Below are positions 38,761-47,842 of a stretch of DNA of 64,000 bases, in pieces. Source of the stretch: Novosphingobium sp. 28-62-57 (lineage in GTDB: Bacteria > Pseudomonadota > Alphaproteobacteria > Sphingomonadales > Sphingomonadaceae); contig NCGO01000011.1 of assembly GCA_002256985.1 (NCBI GenBank), positions 1 through 64,000 of the forward strand, written 5' to 3'. The position numbers and the translations under genes are program-made. The stretch's first letter is position 1; the number at the start of each line of letters is the position of its first letter. The notes under the pieces are model-generated. The model saw only the letters and a list, made by a program, of their open reading frames with translations. It was not told where the DNA came from and searched no databases.

Positions 38761-39506
38761 CAGCAAAGGTTTGTGCATATTGTAAGGAGGAGGTGCGGCT
38801 AACTCGAGAACACATATGGCCGAATGGTTTTTTAAAACGAGGTGACTTTGATCTAAAGTTTTCAGAACGAGCCGGAAAAACATTTCGTGCCGATCTAGTA
38901 ATTGCTGATGTGTGCGAGCCTTGTAATAATGGCGTCCTGTCCAATTTAGACGATCATGCTTGTCAGTTATACGACCGACGCTTCTCTAAATATGTCGAGC
39001 CATTGGCTTCTGTAAAGTTTTCTTACGATTATTCCAAATTTTGTAGATGGCTACTCAAGGTATCATTCAATTCAGCTCGGTCAGTCGAGCGAGACTTGGA
39101 AGTATTTGAGAGGCACATTTCGTATATTTTAGACGGAGTCCGTCCAAGAGCGTTTGCAGTCTCAACTTATTCTATTGCGCCGAGCTCATTCAAACGGCAA
39201 CCTGATGGTGTAATTGAAAAGCTTTACCCTCAAATGGCCCGCTGCGGACCAGTCATTCCGGTTTCCGTAAATCCCCGAAAATTCTATCAATCGTATGTTA
39301 CCCGAATAATTCAGATAAATTCATTCGCGTTCATCTTGTGTTTGCCGAGACATTCAGAAACGTCAGTAAGACAATGCCAAAATGCCTTGCGCGCCTTCCC
39401 AGGACAACTCCTGCATCCGTCAGGAGAAATGAGGATTGGACCTCCGGCTATGGCCACCCTTGAGGCCGCAGATGGGATCGATAACTGGCCGGAACCTCGT
39501 GGCTAA
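38757..39506 (+). CDS. HNH endonuclease-like protein, AT-rich accessory gene
   Basis: 249 aa. Cys6-x2-Cys9, TREHIWP (Glu18, His19) and Cys53-x2-Cys56 followed by NN (57-58) form a treble-clef HNH site in its first 65 residues. The remaining 180 residues match nothing I recognise and may bind a target or partner. Base composition is clearly more AT-rich than alaS and kefB, so it was probably acquired. It begins in the alaS stop (ATGA), hence translation-coupled to an essential housekeeping gene. It converges with kefB 40 bases on. Standalone HNH proteins of this type are often restriction or defence components; that role is inferred. Confidence 0.7.
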   Translation: MTAKVCAYCKEEVRLTREHIWPNGFLKRGDFDLKFSERAGKTFRADLVIADVCEPCNNGVLSNLDDHACQLYDRRFSKYVEPLASVKFSYDYSKFCRWLLKVSFNSARSVERDLEVFERHISYILDGVRPRAFAVSTYSIAPSSFKRQPDGVIEKLYPQMARCGPVIPVSVNPRKFYQSYVTRIIQINSFAFILCLPRHSETSVRQCQNALRAFPGQLLHPSGEMRIGPPAMATLEAADGIDNWPEPRG

Positions 39507-39546
39507 GCTCGCGCTCGACGTTGCTTCTTGCAAGTTATGTGACACC

Positions 39547-41331
39547 TCAGGCGCTCCGTTCGCGCAAGCTGGCGGATTTCAGCCGGGGCAGAGAGTTCAA
39601 CTCGCCCTCTTCCTTGATCTTCTGGCGGAATTCGTCGCGTTTTTCGTGGATTGAGGCGATCACCGGCCCCATCGGGAAGCCGAGGTCAACCAGCACCGCT
39701 TCGGACAGTTGCAGCGAGCTTTCCAGCGTTTCGGGAACCGCGTGGCTGGCCCCGGCGCGGTAGAGTTCGGCGGCGTGGGCGGCATCGCGCGCGCGCACGA
39801 TGATCGGGAGCTCCGGGTGAGCGTGGCGCAAGCGCTTGACCATGCGCAGGATCAGGACGGGCTCGTCCATCGTCAGGATCATTGCGCGGGCATTGTCGAG
39901 CCCGAGGCGCTGGACCGCGGTTTCGCTATCGACATTGCCGAAAACCACCGGAAGGCCTTCCTTGCGCGCGGCTTTGACGATGGCGGGGTTGCTGTCGATG
40001 CCAAGCCAGCTGGCACCGTGGACCGAGAGCATATCGGCGATCAGGTGTCCGACGCGGCCAAAGCCCATGACGACCACGCGTTCGCCTTCGGGTTCGGGCA
40101 GGGGGGAGGCTGGTTCTGTATCGGCGGCGTCATTGTCGAGCCGGTTGGCCAGTGTTTCGCCCAACTTGGCCAGCATCGGCGTGATGGTGAGGCCGATGGC
40201 GGTGACGATCTGCCAGAATTGCGCGGTTTCACGGTCAATCAGCGAGGCCTCTGCGGCGGCGGTCAGCACGATCAGCGTGGTTTCCGATGGGCTTGCCATC
40301 AAGATGCCGGTCTGCAGCGCGGTGGCGCGCGCTTTGCCCATCGCGCGCAGGGCAAAGCCGGTGACCACGGATTTGAGAATGACCACGCCCAGCACGGCGA
40401 CGGTCAGCAATCCGATCTGCGCCCAGACCGCGCGCAGATCTATGCCCATGCCGATGGTGATCAGGAACACGCCCAAGGCGAGGCCCTTGAACGGTTTGGT
40501 GATGGCTTCGACTTCGGTGTGATATTCGGTTTCGGCGATCAGCAGCCCGGCCAGCAAGGCCCCCATGATGGGCGAGAGGCCGACCATCGATGTGGCCAGC
40601 GCCGAGGCGATGACCACCAGCATCGTGGCGGCAAGGAACAGTTCGGGGCTTTTGGTGACGGCAGCCTGCGCGAAGAGGCGCGGGAGCAGCAGGCGTCCGC
40701 CCACCAGCAGCACGGCTACGACGATCCCGCCATAGACCAGCGTTTCGCCAATGCTGGGTCCGGCATCGGCGATGGAATAGGGGGCAAAGGCGCCGAGCAG
40801 AAAGATGATCGGGACCAGCGCGATATCTTCGAACAACAGCATCGCCAGCGCTGCGCGGCCAACCGGGCCTTGTGTGCCCGAAATCGGCAGCACAAGCGCG
40901 GTGGAGGACAGCGCCAGCGCAAGGCCAAGGCCGAACGCGCCGCTGATCGGCAGGCCCGACAGCATCAGCACTCCGGCCAGCAGGAAGGCTGACACGCCCA
41001 GTTCCATCGCGCCAAGGCCGAAGACGAGGCGGCGCATGTCCCACAGGCGGTTGAACGAGAGTTCGAGGCCTATTTCGAACAGCAGCAGGATTATCCCGAA
41101 TTCGGCAAAGGGCGTGATCGCTGCCGGATCGGTGATCGTGACATGATAGAGCCACGGATACTGGCTGACGAGCGAGCCAAGGCCGAACGGGCCGACCGCC
41201 AGGCCGACAAGGATGAACCCGATGATCGGGGTGATGCGCAGCCGCGCGAAGGCCGGAATGACGATTCCAGCTGCGCCCAGCACAACAAGAACGTCGGAAA
41301 GTGCGGTCGTCGGTTCGAGATTGCCAGCCAT
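39547..41331 (-). CDS. kefB: CPA2 cation:proton antiporter of KefB/KefC type
   Basis: 594 aa. N-terminal Na+/H+ exchanger domain with about 12 helices (residues 10-390), including FGIILLLFEIGLELS and ALSSTALVLP. C-terminal RCK/TrkA-N domain with Rossmann motif VVVMGFGRVGHLIADML and later IVRARDAAHAAELYRAGA. Members export K+ in exchange for H+, gated by nucleotides or glutathione adducts. No KefF/G-type ancillary gene is adjacent. KefB versus KefC cannot be separated by eye. Confidence 0.9.
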   Translation of the reverse strand: MAGNLEPTTALSDVLVVLGAAGIVIPAFARLRITPIIGFILVGLAVGPFGLGSLVSQYPWLYHVTITDPAAITPFAEFGIILLLFEIGLELSFNRLWDMRRLVFGLGAMELGVSAFLLAGVLMLSGLPISGAFGLGLALALSSTALVLPISGTQGPVGRAALAMLLFEDIALVPIIFLLGAFAPYSIADAGPSIGETLVYGGIVVAVLLVGGRLLLPRLFAQAAVTKSPELFLAATMLVVIASALATSMVGLSPIMGALLAGLLIAETEYHTEVEAITKPFKGLALGVFLITIGMGIDLRAVWAQIGLLTVAVLGVVILKSVVTGFALRAMGKARATALQTGILMASPSETTLIVLTAAAEASLIDRETAQFWQIVTAIGLTITPMLAKLGETLANRLDNDAADTEPASPLPEPEGERVVVMGFGRVGHLIADMLSVHGASWLGIDSNPAIVKAARKEGLPVVFGNVDSETAVQRLGLDNARAMILTMDEPVLILRMVKRLRHAHPELPIIVRARDAAHAAELYRAGASHAVPETLESSLQLSEAVLVDLGFPMGPVIASIHEKRDEFRQKIKEEGELNSLPRLKSASLRERSA

Positions 41332-41408
41332 GCGCCATGGTTAGGGCAGGGGCGGGGCGAAGTCACCCGCTAGCTCTGCCGATGTGCTTGAATTCTGGTG
41401 CTCTGGCG

Positions 41409-41440
41409 AAAAAAAGGCCCCGGCGTGAACCGGGGCCTTT
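41409..41440 (-). terminator. Rho-independent terminator of icd
   Basis: AAAGGCCCCGG (41413-41423) and CCGGGGCCTTT (41430-41440) form a perfect 11-bp stem with a 6-nt loop. Reading leftward, seven T follow (41409-41415 as A on the top strand). Confidence 0.9.
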
Positions 41441-41482
41441 CGCAGTTTCGCAATGCTTATCTGGCGGTTACGCCCCCAAAAA

Positions 41483-42706
41483 TCAGGCCCAGGTCTTCAT
41501 TTCGGCTTCGAGGTTTTCGACGATGGCTTCGAAGAACTTCTCGGTGGTCATCCATGCCTGATCGGGGCCGATGAGCAGCGCGAGGTCCTTGGTCATCTTG
41601 CCGCTTTCGACGGTTTCGATGCAGATGCGCTCAATCGTTTCGGCAAAGCGCACGACATCGGGGGTATCGTCGAACTTGCCGCGATACATCAACCCGCGCG
41701 TCCATGCGAAGATCGAGGCGATCGGGTTGGTCGAGGTCTGCTTGCCCTGCTGGTGCTGGCGGTAGTGGCGGGTCACCGTGCCGTGGGCCGCTTCGGCTTC
41801 AACCGTCTTGCCATCGGGCGTCATCAGCACCGAGGTCATCAGGCCGAGCGAGCCGAAGCCCTGTGCCACGGTGTCGGACTGCACATCGCCGTCATAGTTC
41901 TTGCACGCCCAGACGAACTTGCCCGACCATTTGAGCGCCGAAGCGACCATATCGTCGATCAGGCGGTGTTCGTAGCTGATGCCGGCTTCGGCGAACTTTT
42001 CCTTGAAGCCTTCGGTGTCGAACACTTCCTGGAACAGGTCCTTGAAGCGGCCATCATAGGCCTTGAGGATCGTGTTCTTGGTGGAAAGGTAGACCGGCCA
42101 ACGCAGGTTCAGGCCGTAGTTGAACGAAGCGCGGGCGAAATCGCGGATCGAATCATCAAGGTTGTACATCGCCATTGCGACGCCCGCGGAGGGGTAGTTG
42201 AAGACTTCGCGATCGATCGTTTCGCCATTGTCGCCTTCCCAGACGAGGCGCAGCTTGCCGGGGCCGGGGACGAGGAAATCGGTGGCGCGATATTGGTCAC
42301 CAAAGGCGTGACGGCCCACGACAATGGGATCGGTCCAGCCCGGAACGAGGCGGGGCACGTTCTGGATGACGATGGGTTCGCGGAACACGACGCCGCCCAG
42401 GATGTTGCGGATCGTGCCGTTGGGCGACTTCCACATCGACTTGAGGTTGAATTCTTCAACGCGCTGCTCGTCAGGCGTGATCGTGGCGCACTTTACGCCG
42501 ACGCCGTACTGCTTGATCGCATTGGCGGAATCGATGGTGATCTGGTCGTTGGTTTCGTCACGCTTCTCGACCGAGAGATCGTAGTACTTCAGATCGATAT
42601 CGAGATAGGGAAGGATCAGACGCTCACGGATCCATTCCCAGATAATCCGGGTCATTTCATCACCGTCGAGTTCGACGACCGGGTTCTTCACCTTGATCTT
42701 CGCCAT
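41483..42706 (-). CDS. icd: NADP-dependent isocitrate dehydrogenase
   Basis: 407 aa from ATG 42706 ([20 protein letters not shown], the common start of the eukaryotic-type dimeric enzyme found in Alphaproteobacteria); an ATG two codons upstream is also possible. Substrate-binding region [20 protein letters not shown] and metal/NADP site [20 protein letters not shown] are present; [17 protein letters not shown] binds the 2'-phosphate of NADP. TCA-cycle enzyme making 2-oxoglutarate. Monocistronic, with its own terminator. Confidence 0.97.
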   Translation of the reverse strand: MAKIKVKNPVVELDGDEMTRIIWEWIRERLILPYLDIDLKYYDLSVEKRDETNDQITIDSANAIKQYGVGVKCATITPDEQRVEEFNLKSMWKSPNGTIRNILGGVVFREPIVIQNVPRLVPGWTDPIVVGRHAFGDQYRATDFLVPGPGKLRLVWEGDNGETIDREVFNYPSAGVAMAMYNLDDSIRDFARASFNYGLNLRWPVYLSTKNTILKAYDGRFKDLFQEVFDTEGFKEKFAEAGISYEHRLIDDMVASALKWSGKFVWACKNYDGDVQSDTVAQGFGSLGLMTSVLMTPDGKTVEAEAAHGTVTRHYRQHQQGKQTSTNPIASIFAWTRGLMYRGKFDDTPDVVRFAETIERICIETVESGKMTKDLALLIGPDQAWMTTEKFFEAIVENLEAEMKTWA

Positions 42707-42889
42707 ATCCATCCTGTCTTTCACACTGGGGAGATTTTGCGCTTCCCTTAGCAGAGGCTTTGCAAGGCGCAAGGCAGCGGACCTGTTTGCGCAATAATTA
42801 GGGTGTCGGCACTGGACATGGCGGGCCTGCGGGGGCAATGTTTTAAGTGACCGGTTAAAGCCGGGCCCAATTCTATGCGGAGAGATGCA

Positions 42890-43654
42890 ATGAGCGAGGC
42901 TGAAGTCCTTACCGAAGTTGATGGCAATGTGCTGATCGTCACGATCAACCGGCCCGACGCCAAGAATGCGATGAACAAGGCCGCAGCCGAAGGCATTTCA
43001 GCGGCGATGGACCGGCTGGATGCCGAAGCCGACCTGCGTTGCGCGATCCTGACGGGTGCGGGCGGGACGTTCTGTTCGGGCATGGACCTGAAGGGCTTTC
43101 TGCGCGGCGAATCGCCCTCGGTGCCGGGGCGCGGCTTTGGCGGGCTTTCAGAGTGGACGCCGAAGAAGCCGGTGATCGCGGCGGTCGATGGCTATGCGCT
43201 GGCCGGCGGCATGGAACTGGCGCTTTCGTGCGATCTGATCGTGGCCAGCGCTTCATCGAAGTTCGGCATTCCCGAAGCCAAGCGTGGGCTGGCGGCTGCG
43301 GCTGGTGGGCTGATCAAGCTGCCGCGCCAGATCCCGCCGCGCATCGCGATGGAACTGGCGCTGACCGGCGATTTCATCACCGCGCAGCGCGCTTATGAGC
43401 TGGGCTTCATCAATCAGGTGGTTGAAGGACCGTCAATCGAAGCAGCCAAGGCACTGGCAGCGCGGATTGCCGAGAATGGGCCGCTGGCGCTGATCGCGTC
43501 CAAGGGCATTATCCGCGATTCGCACGAATGGACCGAGGCGGAGATGTGGACCAAGCAGCAGGCCTATATCGCGCCGGTATTCACATCGAGCGATGCGCGC
43601 GAAGGCGCGGCGGCTTTTGCCGAAAAGCGCAAGCCCAACTGGCAGGGCAAATGA
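42890..43654 (+). CDS. Enoyl-CoA hydratase/isomerase family protein
   Basis: 254 aa from ATG 42890 with GGAGAG upstream; ATG 42875 is less likely. Crotonase fold: [20 protein letters not shown], first oxyanion-hole segment [19 protein letters not shown], second [20 protein letters not shown]. The body matches hydratases of short-chain CoA catabolism, but specificity (hydratase, isomerase or dehalogenase) cannot be set by eye. Stands alone between icd and a membrane protein. Confidence 0.88.
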   Translation: MSEAEVLTEVDGNVLIVTINRPDAKNAMNKAAAEGISAAMDRLDAEADLRCAILTGAGGTFCSGMDLKGFLRGESPSVPGRGFGGLSEWTPKKPVIAAVDGYALAGGMELALSCDLIVASASSKFGIPEAKRGLAAAAGGLIKLPRQIPPRIAMELALTGDFITAQRAYELGFINQVVEGPSIEAAKALAARIAENGPLALIASKGIIRDSHEWTEAEMWTKQQAYIAPVFTSSDAREGAAAFAEKRKPNWQGK

Positions 43655-43708
43655 GCGCTGGGCAAGTAAGCGCAGGATAGACAGTCCGGTTCCCATGCGG
43701 CACATCCG

Positions 43709-44911
43709 GTGCGCATGGGGCAGAACGAGACTTCGGGCGGGATATGGGCCGCAGCGCGCTCCGGGGCTTGGCTCAATCCGCAGCGCGTGCGGGTCTACTT
43801 GTGGCTGCTCGCGCTGGCCAATGGTCTTTCGCTGGCGTGGTTGCTGATCACGGCGCGCGGCGGGCTTGATCCGCAAGGGCGGCTGCTGGGCACCGATTTC
43901 GTCAGCTTCTGGGCAGCGGGACAAGTGATTCAGGCCGGGGGCAATCCCTATGACCCGGCGGTCCATGCGGCGGCGCAAGGCGTGGTCTGGCCCAATCAGA
44001 CCGGATATACCGCGTTCTATTACCCACCGCTGTTCCTGCTGTGGTGCTGGCTGCTCGGCCTGACCGGCTATTTCACCGCGCTGACAGGGTGGCTGCTGGC
44101 TACGGGCAGCGCGTTTCTGCTGGTCGTGCGCGAATGGGCGTGGCGGATCAACTGGCTGGCGCTGGCCGCTTTTCCGCCTCTGTTGATATCGCTGACGCAT
44201 GGGCAGACTTCGCTGCTGCTGGCGGCATTGCTGGGCGGCGGGTTCCTTTGTGCGGTGCGTGGGCAGGTGGCCATGGCGGGGCTCCTGTTTGGCCTTGCTG
44301 CGTTCAAGCCGCAGTTTGGGCTGCTGGTGCCGGTGGTGCTGATCGCGGCGCGGCAGTGGCGGGTGATCGGTTGGGCCGGTGTGACGGTGGTGGCGAGCAT
44401 GGCGCTTTCATCGCTGGCCTTCGGGCCAGGCATCTGGTCGCAATGGCTGGATTCGGCGAGTCCCGCACAAGCGGCGATGGCAGGTGGGGCTATCGGCTTT
44501 GGCAAGATGCAGAGCCTGTTTGCCGGGCTGCGGCTGATCGGGGTTCCGGTGGGCGCGGCCTATGCGGCGCAAGGCTTTCTGGGCTTCAGCGTGGCCGCGC
44601 TGCTGGCGCGGGTGGCGTGGCAGCGGGGCCTGACACGTGATGTTGCAGCAGCGGCTTTGACAGGCGCGCTTTTGGCGACGCCGTTTGTGCTCGACTATGA
44701 TTTCGTGCTGCTGGCCTTTCCGCTGATCGTGCTGGTGCAGGGCGCGGCGATGCCGTGGGAGCGGACGATTGCGGCGCTGGCCTTTGCGGTCCCGGCCTTT
44801 GCGCGGCCGCTGGGCGTGCTGATCGGTGTGCCAATTGCGCCGGTGATCGTGCTGGCACTGTTCGTGGTGCTGCTGCGCCGCGCAGGTCATCAAACCGGAC
44901 CCGCACGCTGA
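43709..44911 (+). CDS. GT87/DUF2029-like polyprenol-sugar mannosyltransferase-type membrane protein
   Basis: 400 aa from GTG 43709 (ATG 43715 is equally possible). About ten transmembrane helices. The first periplasmic loop has GTDFVSFWAAGQVIQAGGNPYDP, here quoted in part as TDFVSFWAAG, with the acidic residue typical of GT-C enzymes of the DUF2029 family. HGQTSLLLAALLGGGFLCA is the second conserved stretch. Such enzymes add sugar from a lipid-linked donor on the outer face of the inner membrane. Acceptor unknown. A terminator follows. Confidence 0.78.
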   Translation: MRMGQNETSGGIWAAARSGAWLNPQRVRVYLWLLALANGLSLAWLLITARGGLDPQGRLLGTDFVSFWAAGQVIQAGGNPYDPAVHAAAQGVVWPNQTGYTAFYYPPLFLLWCWLLGLTGYFTALTGWLLATGSAFLLVVREWAWRINWLALAAFPPLLISLTHGQTSLLLAALLGGGFLCAVRGQVAMAGLLFGLAAFKPQFGLLVPVVLIAARQWRVIGWAGVTVVASMALSSLAFGPGIWSQWLDSASPAQAAMAGGAIGFGKMQSLFAGLRLIGVPVGAAYAAQGFLGFSVAALLARVAWQRGLTRDVAAAALTGALLATPFVLDYDFVLLAFPLIVLVQGAAMPWERTIAALAFAVPAFARPLGVLIGVPIAPVIVLALFVVLLRRAGHQTGPAR

Positions 44912-44917
44912 AACAGA

Positions 44918-44943
44918 AAAGGCGGCACCGAAGGGCCGCCTTT
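44918..44943. terminator. Bidirectional hairpin between the GT87-like gene and tRNA-Val
   Basis: AAAGGCGGC (44918-44926) pairs with GCCGCCTTT (44935-44943). It can end the rightward transcript and, read leftward, the tRNA transcript, which also meets a T-run. Confidence 0.8.
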
Positions 44944-44951
44944 CTATCCGA

Positions 44952-45026
44952 TGGTGGGCGTAGCAAGGATTGAACTTGCGACCCCTACGATGTCAACATA
45001 GTGCTCTACCACTGAGCTATACGCCC
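44952..45026 (-). tRNA. tRNA-Val (anticodon GAC)
   Basis: 75 nt including an encoded CCA. Acceptor GGGCGTA pairs with TACGCCC; D arm AGCTCAGTGGTAGAGC; anticodon stem CTATG/CGTAG around TTGACAT, giving GAC; T arm with GTTCAATCC. Reads GUC and GUU codons. Confidence 0.96.
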
Positions 45027-45124
45027 GCACCATCGTGCTTTCCCGGACATTGCGACAAGCGCTGTATCAGCGGGAAGCGGCCCATTAGCCTTGGCGCAAA
45101 TCCAAGGCAAGCGGGAATTTTGGG

Positions 45125-45508
45125 TTAGGGCTGGCGCGTTCCGGCGAAGGGGGCATCTTCGAACACGCGTTCCACTTCCATAACCAGATCCTTCAGATGG
45201 AACGGCTTGGACAGGACGCGCGCCTGCGGTGCTTCGCGATTCGCTTTCAGGGTTACGGCGGCAAAGCCGGTAATGAACATGACCTTCGTGGCGGGGCTGA
45301 TTTCGGCGCAGCGCTGCGCGAGTTCGATGCCGTCCATTTCGGGCATGACAATGTCGGACAGCAGCAGATCGAACTGCTCGGCTTCGAGCAAGGGGATGGC
45401 CGCCGTGCCGCGATCCACCGCAACCACGGAAAATCCGGCATTTTCTAATGCACGGGTCAGATAGGTGCGCATCGCCTCTTCATCTTCGGCGAGCAGGATT
45501 CGGATCAT
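45125..45508 (-). CDS. cpdR: CpdR-like single-domain response regulator
   Basis: 127 aa from ATG 45508; the frame is open further upstream but MIRILLAEDEEAMRTYLTRA is the natural start. Receiver only: acidic Glu8/Asp9, phospho-acceptor Asp52 in LLLSDIVMPEMDG, Thr in MFITGFA and Lys in VLSKPFHLKDL. In Caulobacter CpdR, when unphosphorylated, directs ClpXP to the pole to degrade cell-cycle regulators such as PdeA and helps CtrA turnover; the phosphate comes from CckA-ChpT. Single-domain structure and motifs match, but function is inferred. Confidence 0.85.
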   Translation of the reverse strand: MIRILLAEDEEAMRTYLTRALENAGFSVVAVDRGTAAIPLLEAEQFDLLLSDIVMPEMDGIELAQRCAEISPATKVMFITGFAAVTLKANREAPQARVLSKPFHLKDLVMEVERVFEDAPFAGTRQP

Positions 45509-45710
45509 GGCCAACCTGTTTTCTTCAAGAGCTTCGTTCTGGGGCGGGGACGCATGGGATGCGCTGGTTAGACCATACGTTTGGCAGGTTAACAATCTTG
45601 CCTCCAACGCCTGTTGGATTGATCGCAGGGCGCTTGGAAAGTTTTGTTGCAGATACCCCGCCTCAAGACAGGATTTTGACTTGTGGGCGAATCGGTTGCA
45701 CGGTCTGACC

Positions 45711-46673
45711 ATGATACAATCCGGTGAGCATGATGCTGATTCGGGCGCGATCCATGGCGGGTCGGTCCCCGGCAACCCTGAGGTACCGGCATTCACGCTG
45801 AAACTGCCGGACCCTTCGCCGATCCCGGTAGTGATCGCGGTTCCGCATGCTGGGCGAGCCTATACCAAATCGCTGCTCGACCTGATGCGGCATCCAGACT
45901 TTGCCACCCCGCGTTTGGAAGACCGCTATGCCGATCTGCTGGGCAAAGCGGTGGCCAAGGTGACCGGCGCGGCCCTGCTGGTTGCCCATGCGCCGCGTGC
46001 CATGCTCGATCTCAACCGGTCGAGCGATGATGTGGATTGGGACATGCTGGGCGGGCCGCCGGCCGATGCCTCAGCGGCGCCAAGCGGCTTTGGCCGACGC
46101 GCGCGCAGTGGCCTTGGCCTTGTGCCACGGCGCTTGCCCGGCCTTGGCGAGCTGTGGAAGCGGCGGCTGGACCATGGCGAGCTGAACGAGCGGATTGCGG
46201 CAATCCACCAGCCCTATCATCATGCGCTGGCCACCACGCTGGAGACGATTCGCGATCGCTGGGGGGCTGCGCTGCTGATCGATCTCCATTCGATGCCCCC
46301 ACTGGCCGCGCGTGCGCCGGGGGAGCGAGCGCCAGAGTTCGTGATTGGTGACCGGTTTGGTGCTTCATGCGACAGCGGGATCATTGCCTCGGCGTTCAAT
46401 GTGCTGGCGCAATCAGCCTGCAGGACATCCCACAACCGGCCTTATGCGGGTGGCTACGTGCTGGAGCGCCATGCGCGGCGGCATGAAGGCCTGCACTGCC
46501 TTCAGCTTGAGATTGACCGGACGTGTTACCTTGATCCGCGCATGATCGATCCGGGGCCGGGGTTTGATGCCACGGTGGAATTGCTGATCGGTCTGGTCCG
46601 GCGGCTGGCGGTGGATGTGGCCGACCTTGGCCGCACATCTGACCGCGGACGCTGGCGCGCGGCGGCGGAATAG
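45711..46673 (+). CDS. N-formylglutamate amidohydrolase-family protein
   Basis: 320 aa from ATG 45711 (no strong ribosome site; frame open upstream). Family zinc-amidohydrolase motifs: IAVPHAGRAYTKSLLDLM, MLDLNRSSDDVDW, LLIDLHSMPP and NRPYAGGYVLERHARRHEGL. In histidine catabolism HutG-type members release formate from N-formylglutamate, but no hut genes lie here, and many relatives are uncharacterised. Divergent from cpdR. Confidence 0.85.
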   Translation: MIQSGEHDADSGAIHGGSVPGNPEVPAFTLKLPDPSPIPVVIAVPHAGRAYTKSLLDLMRHPDFATPRLEDRYADLLGKAVAKVTGAALLVAHAPRAMLDLNRSSDDVDWDMLGGPPADASAAPSGFGRRARSGLGLVPRRLPGLGELWKRRLDHGELNERIAAIHQPYHHALATTLETIRDRWGAALLIDLHSMPPLAARAPGERAPEFVIGDRFGASCDSGIIASAFNVLAQSACRTSHNRPYAGGYVLERHARRHEGLHCLQLEIDRTCYLDPRMIDPGPGFDATVELLIGLVRRLAVDVADLGRTSDRGRWRAAAE

Positions 46674-46708
46674 CGCGCAACGCGCAGAGTAGCGCATAAC
46701 CCTTCCGC

Positions 46709-46863
46709 ACAAGAAAAAACCACCTGGAGCAAGCTCCAGGTGGCCAAGGTTCAGGGAGGAGGTACACCGAAGTGTACCAAATCACGGTGGGCCATGAGGG
46801 GAGCCACACCGCAACATCTTCAAGATAGGTGACCCACCGAGGGCCTGCAAGGCTTTTCGAGTG
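46709..46863 (-). ncRNA. Candidate small regulatory RNA with anti-Shine-Dalgarno motif
   Basis: Read leftward from about 46860. First a large stem closed by CGGTGGG (about 46838-46832) and CCCACCG (about 46791-46785). Then a 7-bp hairpin GGTACAC-TTCG-GTGTACC (46778-46761) with a UUCG tetraloop. Then the unpaired CCUCCUCCC (46762-46754), a perfect anti-Shine-Dalgarno sequence. Finally a terminator with a perfect 10-bp stem (46743-46734 with 46729-46720) and six U. No ORF fits. This layout, three stems plus CCUCCUCCC, is shared by alphaproteobacterial trans-acting sRNAs (alpha-r14 and CcsR/cuckoo types). The 5' end is approximate. Confidence 0.75.
46714..46743 (-). terminator. Terminator of the candidate sRNA
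   Basis: CCACCTGGAG (46720-46729) with CTCCAGGTGG (46734-46743), 4-nt loop, and a leftward U-run (six A at 46714-46719 on the top strand). No coding gene on this strand ends here, so it implies an RNA gene. Confidence 0.9.
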
Positions 46864-46869
46864 ATTTTT

Positions 46870-46934
46870 GCAACACTCCAAGCAAAAACGCGACGAACCG
46901 TGAGGTCCGCCGCGTTTTCTTTGCTGAGTGTTGC
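46870..46934 (-). terminator. Long hairpin terminator after the SapC gene
   Basis: The arms GCAACACTCCAAGCAAAAACGC (in part, from 46870) and GCGTTTTCTTTGCTGAGTGTTGC (to 46934) pair almost along their whole length with small bulges. Read leftward, GTTTTT provides the U-run. It lies 20 bases after the SapC stop and directly before the sRNA. Confidence 0.75.
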
Positions 46935-46953
46935 GCGTTTGCGAAGTGGCGTG

Positions 46954-47733
46954 TCAGGCGGCCGGAATCGTGATCGCCGGGATCGGGCCTTTGCCCAGTT
47001 GCACTTGCGCGCCGAAGATCTGGCTGATCAGTTCAAGCGAGAACAGATGGGCATAGAGCAGCGGCAAAAGCCCGCTCTGCGCCCAGCCACGCAGCACATC
47101 GCCACGGATTTCGCGCAGCTTTTCCTGATTGATCATCTGGAAACCGCGATAGATGAAGGGCTGCTCGTTGCCTTCCTGCTGGATGGCAACTTCGCCTTCC
47201 ATCAGCAGATCATGCTTCTTGAGTTCATCAATAAAGGCCTGCGTGCGCTGCCCGGCCTGTTCGAACTGTTCGCAGAAGCTGAGCGCGGCCTTGGTGGCAT
47301 CCGAAGGCTGGCCATCGGTGAACAGCGCCTGCCCTTCGTCCGATTCGCCCAGCAGCCCTGAAGAGGGATCGAAGCACAGCGAAAGCTCTTCGCTGCTGGG
47401 ATTGAGCTTGGCCAGCAGGAACGGATAGCGGCGCACATAGGCCGGAATGTAGATCGGCTGGGTGACCTTGCCGCCTTCATCCACGAAGACATTCACGCCT
47501 TCATTCAGGCCCATCAGTGCCAATGGCACCGGGTTTTCGCCCGAGGCAAAGATGATCGGGTAATGGCGGGCGGCCTGCGGAAATTCTTCTGCCGTCAAAG
47601 GGATAGCGTGCTGGCCGACAAGCCAAGGCGCGGCATCCGCATTCTTGGCCTTCCACGTCGCGTGATCGCGACTGTTGAGCGGCATCAGATCGTTGTAGAA
47701 CATCGGCAGGTTGGCTTGCGGCGCGCTGGCCAT
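46954..47733 (-). CDS. SapC family protein
   Basis: 259 aa from ATG 47733 with GGAGAGA 7 nt upstream; the frame extends upstream without a ribosome site. Matches the SapC family pattern: FYNDLMPLNSRDHATWKAK near the start, PIIFASGENPVPLALMGLNE, then LCFDPSSGLLGESDEGQALF. First described near S-layer secretion genes, the family's molecular function is unknown. In sphingomonads it commonly sits near TonB receptor genes; none is here. Monocistronic, with its own terminator. Confidence 0.82.
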   Translation of the reverse strand: MASAPQANLPMFYNDLMPLNSRDHATWKAKNADAAPWLVGQHAIPLTAEEFPQAARHYPIIFASGENPVPLALMGLNEGVNVFVDEGGKVTQPIYIPAYVRRYPFLLAKLNPSSEELSLCFDPSSGLLGESDEGQALFTDGQPSDATKAALSFCEQFEQAGQRTQAFIDELKKHDLLMEGEVAIQQEGNEQPFIYRGFQMINQEKLREIRGDVLRGWAQSGLLPLLYAHLFSLELISQIFGAQVQLGKGPIPAITIPAA

Positions 47734-47842
47734 TTTGCATCTCTCCAATAAGCAACAAACAACGCGCGACAACAAACGGCGCTGGCCGCAACACGCGGGA
47801 AGGGCGGTTCTTAGGGACTGGCAGAATAGCGCACAAGCTGTG

